Of a stretch of DNA of 64,000 nucleotides, positions 18,896-27,979 are shown in pieces. The translations under genes were made by a program, and so were the position numbers. Below the pieces are notes generated by a model that saw only the letters and a list, made by a program, of their open reading frames with translations, did no database searches and was not told the origin of the DNA. This stretch comes from Pseudomonas sp. SG20056 (GTDB lineage: Bacteria; Pseudomonadota; Gammaproteobacteria; Pseudomonadales; Pseudomonadaceae). How positions within the stretch are numbered: the first letter of the stretch is position 1; each line of letters starts with the position of its first letter. The stretch covers positions 4,154,001-4,218,000 of the forward strand of contig NZ_CP134499.1 in assembly GCF_031764535.1 (NCBI RefSeq). The letters run 5' to 3'.

Positions 18896-21285
18896 CCCTG
18901 CGCGGCAAGATTCTCGGCTTCTTTCTGCTGCTGTTGCTGGCGGTAATGGTGCTGCTACTGGCATTGGTTTACCGCTCCACGTATCAGCACACCCTGAGCC
19001 AGGTGGCCGGGCAACTGAACTTCGCCCATGCGGTGTTGAGCAATGAGCTGCAGAGCCGCCGTCAGGCGCAGAGCGCCATGGCCGATCTGATCGCCAAGGA
19101 CTTCACCCTGCTCGGTGAAATCGCTGACCTGATCGCCAGCCCTCAACAAGAAGCGCAATCGCTGTCCGCCGCCTTGGAATCGTTTGCCTCACGCAGCCAG
19201 GCCAGCTTTGCCTTGGTCAGTGCGCCCGAGGGGCTGATTCTCGCGGGCACCAGCGGTGAACTGCTGCCGGGCGCACAATTGCCCTGGAACGACCTGCTCG
19301 ACGCAGACGATGCACAGAGCAAAGAACGTCTGGTGGTATTTGGTGAACGGGTACTGCATATCAACGCCACACCAATCTTCGCCCCGCGCCCCAACCTGAT
19401 GGGCTGGCTGCTGATGGCTTTTGAGCTGGACGATCAGGCCACCGCACACCTGGCCCGACTCAGTGGCGCCGATGTCGCGTTGCTCGACGGCAGCCCTGGC
19501 CAGTACCGGGTACTGGCCAGCAACCTGCAGGCACTGCCAAGGGCTGAACTGGCTGGCCAGTTACTGACGAATGCTGAAGGGGTATTTCGTTTTGAATTAC
19601 AGGGCCTGGAGCAGGTGGCCCTGCGTGCGCCGCTGATCGGCACCAGTAGCGAATTGCAGGTGCTGCTGATGCGCTCGCTGTCCGCTGAGCTGGCCGATTA
19701 CCAGCCACTGCAATGGCAGCTGGCAGCCATCTTCGCCATCGCCCTGCTGCTAGCCGGACTCGGCGCGCTATGGATCGCCAATACCGTCAGCCGGCCGCTG
19801 AGTCAGATGGTCGACAACGTGCGGCGCATCGCCAGTGGCGACTATCAGGTACCAATGGAAACGCAGGCGAGCGGCGAAGTCGGCTTGCTCGCCCGCGAAT
19901 TTGTCGCCATGCAGCAGGGCATTGCCGAGCGCGAAACCACCATCAGCTTTCTCGCTTACCGCGACCCGCTGACCGAACTGGCCAACCGCAACCGCTTTGT
20001 TGCCGAGCTGCAACAGGCTTTGCAGCAGTGCCCGCCAGAGGCTGGCGTCGCCGTGCTGCTGATGGATTTGGATAACTTCAAGGACCTTAACGACACCCTC
20101 GGCCACGACGCCGGCGACCAGCTGCTCTGCCTGCTCGCCGCCCGCCTGCAAACGCTGCTACGCCCCGGCGAGCAACTGGCGCGCCTCGGTGGTGACGAGT
20201 TTGCCTTGCTGATCAGCCCCTGCCAGCCCGGCTGGCTGATCCCTGCCGCCGAGCATTACCGCGCCGCCCTGCACGAGCCATTCGCCGTACGCGGGATCAG
20301 CATGACCCTCAACGCCACGATTGGCATCGCCCTGTATCCGGATCATGGTGAAAGCGCCGGCAGCCTGCTGCAGCATGCCGAGGTGGCGATGTACCTGGGC
20401 AAACAGCAGCGTTCACCCTACGCCCTCTACCGCCCGGAGCTGGACCGCCACAGCCTGCTGCGCCTGGCGCTGATGAGCGAATTGAAAGGCGCGGTGGAAG
20501 GCGGGCAGCTCAGCCTGTACTTCCAGCCGAAACTGAATATCCGCGCGCGCAGCCTGTATGGCGTGGAATGCCTGGTGCGCTGGATTCACCCGGTACACGG
20601 GTTTATTCCGCCGGACGAATTTATCCCCTTGGCCGAACAGACCGGCAACGTCTGCGCCCTGACCCGCTGGGTGGTACGCACCGCCGTGACACAAAGCCGC
20701 GCCTGGCAGGAACAGGGGCTGGAACTGAAGACGGCGATCAATATCTCCGCACTGGATCTGGCCGATCCCGGCTTTGCTGGCTTTATCGCCGCGCAACTGG
20801 CCGAACAGGGCGTGCCGCCATCCGCCCTGATTGTGGAAATCACTGAAAGCGCGGTGATGGCTGACCCGGAACTGGCCATGGGGCAATTGCAGGAATTGTG
20901 CGAGTTGGGCGTGAAACTGTCGATCGACGACTACGGCACGGGTTACTCAAGCATGGCCCAGCTCAAGCGCCTGCCGGTACATGAGCTGAAGATCGACAAG
21001 TCCTTCGTGCTGGACCTGCTGAGCAACCCTGATGACGACATCATCGTCCGCTCGACCATCGAACTGGGCCACAACATGGGCCTGAAGATCGTCGCCGAAG
21101 GGGTGGAAACCGAGGCCATCCTCGACCGTCTGGATCAGCTCGGTTGCGATATCGCCCAAGGCTACTTGCTGAGCAAACCGCTGCCACCCGCCGCATTTGC
21201 CAGCTGGCTGGAGAACTGCCAGTGGCACTTACCCACTACACCTACTGAAGGCGCTGCTCGCCAACCGCTACCACCGGGCAATTAA
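18892..21285 (+). CDS. Membrane GGDEF-EAL c-di-GMP enzyme with periplasmic sensor and HAMP
   Basis: 797 residues: TM1 at about 8-26, a periplasmic sensor to ~272, TM2 at ~277-297, HAMP to ~345, GGDEF ~350-510 and EAL ~530-770. The active-site loop GGDEF (433-437) is intact; the RxxD inhibitory site is absent (RPGE). The EAL signature reads ECL at 559-561, with Asn617, Glu649, Asp679-680 and Lys703 in place, so both activities are possible. It is coupled to the upstream cupredoxin by a 4-base overlap, which suggests that the periplasmic protein or its metal state feeds the sensor. The end overlaps the convergent lipoprotein gene by 44 bases. Confidence 0.9.
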   Translation: MTLRGKILGFFLLLLLAVMVLLLALVYRSTYQHTLSQVAGQLNFAHAVLSNELQSRRQAQSAMADLIAKDFTLLGEIADLIASPQQEAQSLSAALESFASRSQASFALVSAPEGLILAGTSGELLPGAQLPWNDLLDADDAQSKERLVVFGERVLHINATPIFAPRPNLMGWLLMAFELDDQATAHLARLSGADVALLDGSPGQYRVLASNLQALPRAELAGQLLTNAEGVFRFELQGLEQVALRAPLIGTSSELQVLLMRSLSAELADYQPLQWQLAAIFAIALLLAGLGALWIANTVSRPLSQMVDNVRRIASGDYQVPMETQASGEVGLLAREFVAMQQGIAERETTISFLAYRDPLTELANRNRFVAELQQALQQCPPEAGVAVLLMDLDNFKDLNDTLGHDAGDQLLCLLAARLQTLLRPGEQLARLGGDEFALLISPCQPGWLIPAAEHYRAALHEPFAVRGISMTLNATIGIALYPDHGESAGSLLQHAEVAMYLGKQQRSPYALYRPELDRHSLLRLALMSELKGAVEGGQLSLYFQPKLNIRARSLYGVECLVRWIHPVHGFIPPDEFIPLAEQTGNVCALTRWVVRTAVTQSRAWQEQGLELKTAINISALDLADPGFAGFIAAQLAEQGVPPSALIVEITESAVMADPELAMGQLQELCELGVKLSIDDYGTGYSSMAQLKRLPVHELKIDKSFVLDLLSNPDDDIIVRSTIELGHNMGLKIVAEGVETEAILDRLDQLGCDIAQGYLLSKPLPPAAFASWLENCQWHLPTTPTEGAARQPLPPGN

Positions 21286-21745
21286 CAATAATCCCACTGG
21301 CTCTCACACTGACCAAGCCTTGCTCCTGCGCTTGCAACACGGCATCAGCCGAACGCAACGGGCTGCCTGGCGTACCACTCAACCAGCGCACCTCATAGAC
21401 ATGCCACAACGGGCTGTAGGCCGTGTCCTGGTTATCCCCACCTAACGGCAGCGGGATAGACGGGAACACACTGGCCTGGCTGTCATCAACAAACTTGTAG
21501 ACCCGATCATAAGTCGCCAACGGGTGCGGGCCGGGCATGTCGGGCAACGCATTGGCCAGTCGCGGCACGTAGTTGGCCTGCATCACTGTCGCCATCTGCG
21601 CATCCGAAATATCGGTGGTCAGGTAGTAAACCTGCTCACCGTTGTACCAACCCGGTAACACCGGCAGGCTCATATGAGTGAAATGCGAACTGCCACAACC
21701 GCTCAACAACAGGGTTAACAACGACAAACCAAGCAAAGCACGCAT
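21242..21745 (-). CDS. Putative outer-membrane lipoprotein of unknown function
   Basis: A 167-residue protein with a lipobox LLLSGC (Cys17) and no recognised domain. The mature part is rich in Tyr/Pro/Leu, with VYYLTTDISDAQMATVM near its start and a single further Cys at the C-terminal end. GGGAG precedes the ATG by about 7 bases. Its 3' end overlaps the 3' end of the convergent GGDEF-EAL gene by 44 bases, so the two transcripts are antisense there. I do not recognise the family. Confidence 0.75.
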   Translation of the reverse strand: MRALLGLSLLTLLLSGCGSSHFTHMSLPVLPGWYNGEQVYYLTTDISDAQMATVMQANYVPRLANALPDMPGPHPLATYDRVYKFVDDSQASVFPSIPLPLGGDNQDTAYSPLWHVYEVRWLSGTPGSPLRSADAVLQAQEQGLVSVRASGIIVNCPVVAVGEQRLQ

Positions 21746-21901
21746 GCACAGCTCCCTTAGACTTTTCCAGTGATCAGGCCAGTAGAGTCTGATTGTCCGG
21801 CGTTATTACAGATTCAGACATAACCCACCTTGGCCCGTGCCAACAGCACGGCGGTACAGGCATAGCTGTCGCCAGTAAGCGCCTTAAAAATTCAACACGC
21901 A

Positions 21902-21941
21902 CAAAAAAGGCCGCTGCCGATCATCTTGATCAGCAGCGGCC
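21902..21941 (-). terminator. Strong intrinsic terminator for the small ORF
   Basis: GGCCGCTGC (21909-21917) pairs with GCAGCGGCC (21933-21941), with a further inner GATCA/TGATC stem. On the minus strand it is followed by TTTTTT at 21903-21908. It lies about 22 bases beyond the stop of the small gene at 21964. Confidence 0.9.
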
Positions 21942-21963
21942 CGGGAAAACGGTGGGGCGCAGG

Positions 21964-22143
21964 TTAAAACGCGTTATCACCAATCAACATGCCGTGCACA
22001 ACCATATAGGTCTTGCGCCCGGACTGCAGAGTCAGTGGGCTGCGCTCGGCAATGACCCAGCCTTTGGCCAGCAGTTTGTCGATATGCGCCCGCAGCTCTG
22101 GCAGGTAGCGTTGCTCTTGCTGAAGCGATTCCATTCTTTTCAT
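21964..22143 (-). CDS. Small conserved-looking hypothetical protein, 56-59 residues
   Basis: The minus strand reads MKRMESLQQEQRYLPELRAH and continues to a TAA at 21964, 59 codons. A second ATG at 22134 has AGAGG 9 bases upstream and would give 56 residues; it may be the real start. The protein is an amphipathic N-terminal helix followed by a basic strand-rich part (SPLTLQSGRKTYMVVHGMLI) with no Cys or membrane segment. Support comes from the ribosome site and the excellent terminator just downstream. Family not recognised. Confidence 0.6.
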   Translation of the reverse strand: MKRMESLQQEQRYLPELRAHIDKLLAKGWVIAERSPLTLQSGRKTYMVVHGMLIGDNAF

Positions 22144-22315
22144 CCTCTAGAGGACTCCTTTGCGACAGCAGCCAGGTATACCGGCCCGTTCATCCGTGAA
22201 AGCTGTCACAAAAGCATAGTGGCCCTATGCCTGCTTCTAAAGCGGCAAATGGCCACATCTCTGTAGGCATAACGCGCCAAGCAGCTATAGCGTTTGGCTT
22301 ACATTGTTTGGCAGT

Positions 22316-23806
22316 TTAGACCGCTGTGGCTGTGCTGGAAGATTCGCCGACATGCGGTGAACTGAACTCCAGGTATCCGTCCTCAACCTTGCCATAACGC
22401 AGCAGCGCCAGGTCCAGCAGGTAGTTCTGGTAGAGCTTCCACGGCGCGCGATCCCCCTGGCTGGGGATCTTGTCAGCAGCGCGTTTGATATAGCCGGAGG
22501 CTAGGTCCAGGAACGGCGCATTCTTGACCTGCCGCGCCGTGTCGCGCGGGGTGCATTGGCGCATGCCGTTGGCATCCATATGGTTGATCAGGCGGCAGAA
22601 GTATTCGCTGGAGAGGTCCGCCTTGAGCGTCCAGCTGGCGTTGGTGTAGCCCAGCACCACGGCGGCATTGGGCAGGTCACGCAGCATGATGCCGCGATAA
22701 CCCATGCTCTTGGACGCGTCAAACGGCTGCCCGTCGACCGTCACCTGCATACCGCCAAACAGCTGCAATTCCAGCCCGGTGGCGCTGATGATCACATCCG
22801 CCGGCAGCTCCTTACCGGACTTCAGGCGGATGCCCTTGGCGGTAAAGCCGTCGATATGCTCGGTGACCACCGAGGCCTTGCCATTGCGCAGCACCTTGAA
22901 CAGATCGCCATTGGGCACCGCACAGACCCGCTCATCCCAGGGTTTGTAGCGCGGGCTGAAGTGGCGCATGTCGAAATCCTTACCCAGCTGATGCCGGGCC
23001 AGGCCCAGCAACGCCTTGCGCACCAGGTTGGGGAAGGCCTTGGCGAGCTTGTAGAAGCCCAGCTGTATCGCCACCTGACGGGTGCGCGCCAGACGATAGA
23101 CCCAGGTTTCCGGCAAGAACTTGCGCAGCACGTCAGAGATCGGATCACCCTGCGGCAGGCTCACCACATAGGTCGGTGAGCGTTGCAGCATAGTCACGTG
23201 CCTGGCCTTGTCGGTCATCGCCGGCACCAGGGTCACGGCCGTCGCGCCGCTGCCGATCACCACCACGTTCTTGCCGCTGTAATCGAAGTTTTCCGGCCAC
23301 AGCTGCGGGTGGATAAAGTCGCCCTTGAATAGTTCGCGACCTTTGAACTCGGGGGTGTAGCCTGCTTCGTAGCGGTAATAGCCGGTGCACATCAGCAGGT
23401 GCTGACAACTCAGTTTGATCGGCTCCGGTTCATCGCCGCGCTGCACCTGCAGGGTCCAGGTGGCGCGTTCACTGCACCAGTCGGCCTTGAGTACCTTGTG
23501 GCGGAAGCGGATCTTTTCCTGAATACCGTTTTCCTGGGCCGTTTCCTCGATGTAGCTGCGGATCGACGGGCCGTCGGCAATCGCCAGCGGATTGGTCCAG
23601 GGTTTGAAGTTGTAGCCGAGGGTGAACATATCCGAGTCGGAACGGATGCCCGGGTAACGGAACAGATCCCAGGTACCGCCCAGGGCTTCCCGACCTTCGA
23701 GGATGGCGAAGCGCTTGCCGGGGCAGTGTTTCATCAGGTGATAGGCCGCACCGACGCCGGACAAGCCGGCACCGATGATCAAGACATCCAGATGTTCGAC
23801 AGACAT
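22316..23806 (-). CDS. FAD/NADPH monooxygenase of the Baeyer-Villiger type
   Basis: A 496-residue flavoprotein. FAD binding is at GAGLSG (12-17), followed by GGTWDLFRYPGIRSDSDM; NADPH binding at GSGATA (185-190). The type I Baeyer-Villiger fingerprint F-x-G-x3-H-x3-WP is fully met at 160-171 (FKGDFIHPQLWP). Such enzymes turn ketones to esters or oxidise thioethers; the EthA-like branch is closest by feel. It sits alone, divergent or codirectional neighbours being unrelated, and its substrate cannot be assigned. Confidence 0.88.
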   Translation of the reverse strand: MSVEHLDVLIIGAGLSGVGAAYHLMKHCPGKRFAILEGREALGGTWDLFRYPGIRSDSDMFTLGYNFKPWTNPLAIADGPSIRSYIEETAQENGIQEKIRFRHKVLKADWCSERATWTLQVQRGDEPEPIKLSCQHLLMCTGYYRYEAGYTPEFKGRELFKGDFIHPQLWPENFDYSGKNVVVIGSGATAVTLVPAMTDKARHVTMLQRSPTYVVSLPQGDPISDVLRKFLPETWVYRLARTRQVAIQLGFYKLAKAFPNLVRKALLGLARHQLGKDFDMRHFSPRYKPWDERVCAVPNGDLFKVLRNGKASVVTEHIDGFTAKGIRLKSGKELPADVIISATGLELQLFGGMQVTVDGQPFDASKSMGYRGIMLRDLPNAAVVLGYTNASWTLKADLSSEYFCRLINHMDANGMRQCTPRDTARQVKNAPFLDLASGYIKRAADKIPSQGDRAPWKLYQNYLLDLALLRYGKVEDGYLEFSSPHVGESSSTATAV

Positions 23807-23981
23807 GGGGGCTCCTCAGGCTTCTTCTTATGGCTGCAGATCGATGCATCGATCTGTGATGCCCGCCAGATTCACCCCCAATAGCGCGTTTGTCATCCAA
23901 CCTTTAGTGGTGTGATCAGGCGCAGGCTGACCACAGTTATGGCTGAAGAATGACTAGAGCGCTCAACAACCTACCCAGCGA

Positions 23982-24584
23982 TCAGAAACGGTTGCGCAAC
24001 ACCACTTCGTTGTACGGCAGTTTGCCGATGCGCGGCTTGGGTTCAATGGTCTTCTTGCCGACGGCGACCATCAGGGCGATGACATGGTTTTCAGGCAAGT
24101 TGATCAGCTTGGCTACGGCATCGAAATCGAAACCATCCATCGGGCAGGAGTCGAGGCCTTTGCCGCGTGCGGCGAGCATCAGGGTCTGCGCCATCAGGCC
24201 ACAGCTGCGCATGGTTTCATCGCGCTGCACCTGCGGTTTGTAGCGGTAGTAGGTGTCGATGGCGCCAGCCATGTAGGCCTGCACTTCTTGCGGAGCGCCT
24301 TCCCAGACGCGGCCGACATCTTCCTGCCAGCTGTCGAGTTTGGCGCACACCACCACCAGCATTGAGGCGTCGGTCACCTGCGCCTGGCCCCAAGCCACGT
24401 CACGCAGCTGCTGGCGCAGTGCGGGATCGCTGACTTCAACCAAACGCACGTGCTGCAGGTTGAACGCCGATGGCGCGAGCAGCGCCAGCTGCAGCAGTTC
24501 ATCCTTCTCGGCATCACTCAGAGTAAATGCCGGGTCATAGCCTTTGACGGCGCGGCGGCTGCGGATGGCTTCGTCGATGTGCAT
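23982..24584 (-). CDS. Nitroreductase-family FMN oxidoreductase
   Basis: A 200-residue nitroreductase-fold protein. The FMN-phosphate motif SRRAVKGYDP at the N-terminus and LLAPSAFNLQHVRLVEV are diagnostic, with AARGKGLDSCPMDGFD in the C-terminal half. Family members reduce nitroaromatics, quinones or enones with NAD(P)H as dimers. It lies opposite a methyltransferase gene; a perfect 6-bp dyad is in the shared upstream region at 24660-24674. Confidence 0.9.
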   Translation of the reverse strand: MHIDEAIRSRRAVKGYDPAFTLSDAEKDELLQLALLAPSAFNLQHVRLVEVSDPALRQQLRDVAWGQAQVTDASMLVVVCAKLDSWQEDVGRVWEGAPQEVQAYMAGAIDTYYRYKPQVQRDETMRSCGLMAQTLMLAARGKGLDSCPMDGFDFDAVAKLINLPENHVIALMVAVGKKTIEPKPRIGKLPYNEVVLRNRF

Positions 24585-24659
24585 GGGCGTTCCTTATGTG
24601 CAGAGTGTGAAAGAGGGCAATGCTAGGCACTCGGCAGCACGAATGCCAAACGCCATTAA

Positions 24660-24674
24660 CGATAGAAACTATCG
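24660..24674. promoter_or_regulatory. Candidate operator CGATAG-AAA-CTATCG
   Basis: A perfect 6-bp inverted repeat with a 3-base spacer lies in the 150-base region between the divergent nitroreductase and methyltransferase genes, 76 bases upstream of the former. Dyads of this size suit a repressor, but no cognate regulator is adjacent. Confidence 0.35.
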
Positions 24675-24734
24675 AAACAGGCGATGGGAGTGGCCCGCCT
24701 GTTAAAATCCGCACCCCGCAAACAGGTCCCGACC

Positions 24735-25694
24735 ATGCAAGCAACCGCCCTTGTCACCCTGCAGCAACACCTGCTCGACGCCCTGACTGCACCGCCCAGT
24801 GAAACTCGCCGGCTGTTTCACGGCAGAGGCCGCTGCTGGCCGGGGTTAGAGCAGATCACCGTGGATTGGTTGCAAGGCGTGCTACTGGTGGCGCTGTTCA
24901 AGCCGGTGAGCGATACCGAACTGGCCGCGCTGCAGCAGATGCTGCTCGACCTCGGCCACTCCAACGCCTGGCAGCAAAGTGGCGCACACAGCCTGTTGCT
25001 GCAACTGCGCTACCTGCCGGAAAGCCCCACGCAGTGGCTGCTCGGCGAACCGGTCGAGCACTGGGATATCTGTGAGCACGGCCTGCACTACCGCCTCGAC
25101 CTGGGCAAAAAGCAAAACAGCGGGCTGTTTCTCGATATGCGCTATGGCCGTCAATGGGTACAGGCGCAGGCAGCGGGCAAGCGCGTGCTCAACCTATTCG
25201 CCTACACCTGCGGATTTTCCGTGGCGGCACTGGCCGGCGGCGCGCACCAGGTGATCAATCTGGATATGGCCAGGGCTGCTCTCAGCCGTGGCCGTGACAA
25301 TCACCGGTTAAACCAGCACGACCTCAGCCAGGTGGTGTTTCTCGGCCACGACCTCTTCAAATCCTGGGGCAAGGTGGCCAAGTACGGCCCTTATGACCTG
25401 ATCATCATCGACCCACCGTCGTTCCAGCGCGGCAGTTTCGTGCTGAGCAAGGACTACCCGAAGGTGCTGCGCCGCCTGCCTGAACTGCTGAGTGCGAACG
25501 GAGTGGTGCTGGCCTGTAGCAATGAGCCGGAAATAGGCCCCGATTACCTGATCCAGGCCATGGCCGCTGAAGCACCAAGCCTGCGCTTCAGCGAACGCCT
25601 GGAAAACCCGCCGGAGTTTCCCGACAGCCAGCCGGACAGCGCTCTCAAGGCCCTGGTTTTTCGCCACGGGCAAGGCCTGCATATGCCGCACTAG
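24735..25694 (+). CDS. Class I SAM-dependent methyltransferase, RlmI-like
   Basis: A 320-residue Rossmann-fold methyltransferase. The SAM site is VLNLFAYTCGFSVAALAGG, followed by an acidic strand (VINLDMARAAL) and the catalytic/substrate motif DLIIIDPPSF. The layout, an N-terminal domain then KKQNSGLFLDMRYGR, resembles 23S rRNA cytosine methyltransferases (RlmI/RlmK), but the PUA domain is not evident, so an rRNA target is tentative. The ATG at 24735 is preferred to the upstream one (24684), which lacks family sequence; the ribosome site is weak (CAGG). Confidence 0.8.
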   Translation: MQATALVTLQQHLLDALTAPPSETRRLFHGRGRCWPGLEQITVDWLQGVLLVALFKPVSDTELAALQQMLLDLGHSNAWQQSGAHSLLLQLRYLPESPTQWLLGEPVEHWDICEHGLHYRLDLGKKQNSGLFLDMRYGRQWVQAQAAGKRVLNLFAYTCGFSVAALAGGAHQVINLDMARAALSRGRDNHRLNQHDLSQVVFLGHDLFKSWGKVAKYGPYDLIIIDPPSFQRGSFVLSKDYPKVLRRLPELLSANGVVLACSNEPEIGPDYLIQAMAAEAPSLRFSERLENPPEFPDSQPDSALKALVFRHGQGLHMPH

Positions 25695-25771
25695 AGGGCT
25701 CGCCAGGGCAAACCATGGCGCATTACAAACTGGTCTACAGTTAGGCAACCATCCCTCGCGAGATCATTGCA

Positions 25772-26425
25772 ATGACGCTGAAAACCCTTGGCCTTGCCCT
25801 GTCCGCCACCCTGTTACTGGCCGCTTGCGCCAGCAAAACCACGCAACCGTCGCAGTATTCGGGCTTCCTCAGTGACTACTCACAACTGCAGCCTGCACAG
25901 TCGGCCAGCGGCGCGCCGGTGATGCGCTGGGTATCGCCGGATTTCAAACCGGAAAACTACCGCTCGGTGCTGGTAGAAAGACCGGTGTTCTACCCTGCAC
26001 CAACCGCAACTGCACAGGTCAGTCAGCAGACTCTCGACGAAATCGCCCTCTACCTGCAGCAGGCCATGCGCCTTGAGCTGGCCGGACGACTGAAGGTTGT
26101 CGAATATGCAGATCGCGACACCCTGGTACTGCGCTCAGCCATAACTGCGGTCAACCTGTCGCCGGAAGGGTTGAAAGTCTATGAAGTGGTGCCGATTGCT
26201 CTGGTAGCCGCAGCCGCCAGCACCGCCGCCGGCACCCGCGACCTCAACAGCAGTATTTATGTCGAACTGGAAGCCATCGACGGCCGCAACAGCCAGCCGA
26301 TGACCCGCGTGGTGCGCAAGGGCCATGGCCTGCAGCTGGAAAACGACAGCACTCAACTCAGCCTCAAGGACATCAAGCCGGCGCTGGATGAGTGGGCCAA
26401 GGATGCGCGCAACTTCAAACCCTAA
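25772..26425 (+). CDS. DUF3313 family lipoprotein
   Basis: A 217-residue protein with lipobox LLLAAC (Cys19) and the DUF3313 pattern: YSGFLSDYSQL after the linker, then PENYRSVLVERPVFYP and VVPIALVAAAASTAAGTRDLN. It is predicted to be anchored to a membrane facing the periplasm. Function of the family is unknown. It sits alone between the methyltransferase and a convergent cupin gene. Confidence 0.85.
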   Translation: MTLKTLGLALSATLLLAACASKTTQPSQYSGFLSDYSQLQPAQSASGAPVMRWVSPDFKPENYRSVLVERPVFYPAPTATAQVSQQTLDEIALYLQQAMRLELAGRLKVVEYADRDTLVLRSAITAVNLSPEGLKVYEVVPIALVAAAASTAAGTRDLNSSIYVELEAIDGRNSQPMTRVVRKGHGLQLENDSTQLSLKDIKPALDEWAKDARNFKP

Positions 26426-26436
26426 GGTTTAACGGC

Positions 26437-26778
26437 TCAGGCAAAGACAAAGTATTTGCGCACCGTCTCAACAACTTCCCAGGTGCCCTTCATCCCGGGT
26501 TCGACGATAAAGATATCGCCGGCGCGCAGGTGAATCGGCGCCTGGCCTTCCGGGGTGATGATGCAATACCCCTCCTGGAAGTGGCAGTACTCCCATTTTT
26601 CATAGGCCACCTGCCATTTGCCGGGTGTGCAAATCCAGGTGCCCATGATCTTGCTACCGTCCTCAGAGGTGTAGGCGTTGAGGTTGACGGTGTGCGGCTC
26701 GCCGGCGATGCGCGTCCACTTGCAGGCATCCAGCAGCGGAATCGGCTGGGTATCACGCAGTACGGTAATCGGTGACAT
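26437..26778 (-). CDS. Single-domain cupin protein
   Basis: A 113-residue cupin of the DUF861/(S)-ureidoglycine aminohydrolase-like group: GTWICTPGKWQVAYEKWEYC, then EGYCIITPEGQAPIHLRAGDIFIVEPG and GTWEVVETVRKYFVF. The usual metal-binding His residues are largely replaced (the motif has Glu and Cys), so catalysis is uncertain. The start at 26778 has AGGAG about 9 bases upstream; 11 further codons upstream are discarded. Role unknown. Confidence 0.8.
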   Translation of the reverse strand: MSPITVLRDTQPIPLLDACKWTRIAGEPHTVNLNAYTSEDGSKIMGTWICTPGKWQVAYEKWEYCHFQEGYCIITPEGQAPIHLRAGDIFIVEPGMKGTWEVVETVRKYFVFA

Positions 26779-26972
26779 GGGTGGTGGCTCCTGAGGTCGG
26801 TAGAACAACAAACGCCAGCCTAGAACCGCCGCCTTGCCGGGACTGTCCTGAAGTCGACCTGCAACTGCCTGGAAACGCAGCCCCTTCGCCCAGGCTGATG
26901 GGCAAACTGCGTGCTACCTTGAAAGGGGCCTGTTGGTTTATTCCCGCCGCTTGCCCGATCCGGAGATGCTTT

Positions 26973-27899
26973 ATGTCCAGTCTTTACCGCTTGGTCACCC
27001 GCAGTGATTTTGACGGCCTGGTGTGCGCCGCTCTGCTCAAACACCTCAACTTGATCGACGACATCCTCTTCGTCCACCCCAAGGACATGCAGGACGGCAA
27101 AGTGGCGATCACCAGCAATGACATCACCACCAACCTGCCCTATGTGCCTGGCTGCCACCTGGCCTTCGACCACCACCTCAGCGAAACCATTCGCAACCAG
27201 CCGGCGAGTAATCACCTGATTGATGCCGATGCGCCTTCGGCGGCGCGGGTGGTGTGGAAGCACTACGGTGGCCACGAGGCCTTCCCACGGGACTGGGACG
27301 AAATGATGGAGGCCGTGGACAAGGCTGACGCTGCGCAATTCAGCCGTGACGATATCCTCGACCCGCAAGGCTGGGAGCTGCTGAGCTTTATCATGGATGC
27401 GCGCACGGGCCTCGGGCGTTTCCGCGACTTTCGCATCTCCAACTACCAGCTGATGATGCAGCTGATCGACTTCTGCCAGACCCACGGCATTGACGAAATC
27501 CTCCAACTGCCGGACGTCGATGAGCGCGTTGCGTTGTACCTGGAGCACCAGCGCGAGGCCAAGGCGCAGATCCAGCGCTGCGCCACGGTCTACCACAACC
27601 TTGCGGTGCTCGATTTGCGCAACGAGGAGACGATCTACGCAGTCAACCGCTTCGTCATCTACGCCCTGTACCCACAGTGCAATATCTCGATCCACGTGAT
27701 GTGGGGCGTTAAACAGCAGAACACCGTGTTCGCCATCGGCAAATCGATCCTAGACCGCAGCTCCAACACCAATGTCGGCGAACTGTGCCTGAGCTACAAC
27801 GGCGGCGGCCACGCCAATGCCGGCACCTGCCAGGTGGCCAACGAGGACGCCGAAGCAGCGCTGCGCGAGCTGATTGCCGAGATCACCGCAGACGGTTAG
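26973..27899 (+). CDS. DHH/DHHA1-family phosphoesterase (exopolyphosphatase-like)
   Basis: A 308-residue protein. The DHH domain shows SDFDG (Asp12, Asp14), a later AFDHHLSE motif, and metal-binding acidic positions; the C-terminal DHHA1 motif is GGGHANAGTCQV. Proteins of this type hydrolyse phosphodiesters or short nucleotides (NrnA, exopolyphosphatase-like). The ATG at 26973 is preceded by GGAG at 8 bases, while the longer frame starting at 26772 lacks homology. Substrate is unassigned. Confidence 0.88.
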   Translation: MSSLYRLVTRSDFDGLVCAALLKHLNLIDDILFVHPKDMQDGKVAITSNDITTNLPYVPGCHLAFDHHLSETIRNQPASNHLIDADAPSAARVVWKHYGGHEAFPRDWDEMMEAVDKADAAQFSRDDILDPQGWELLSFIMDARTGLGRFRDFRISNYQLMMQLIDFCQTHGIDEILQLPDVDERVALYLEHQREAKAQIQRCATVYHNLAVLDLRNEETIYAVNRFVIYALYPQCNISIHVMWGVKQQNTVFAIGKSILDRSSNTNVGELCLSYNGGGHANAGTCQVANEDAEAALRELIAEITADG

Positions 27900-27979
27900 G
27901 CCTGTTTCAGTACGCTCAGTCAACGCTCTCTCCCCCGGACGCTGGGCGGATGCGCCGCGACAAGGGTAAGCTGTGGCGC

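Noticed and set aside
20560..20575. Degenerate EAL (ECL) taken as loss of phosphodiesterase activity
   Set aside because: Only the middle residue differs; the catalytic Glu, Asn, double Asp and Lys are kept, so inactivity cannot be claimed.
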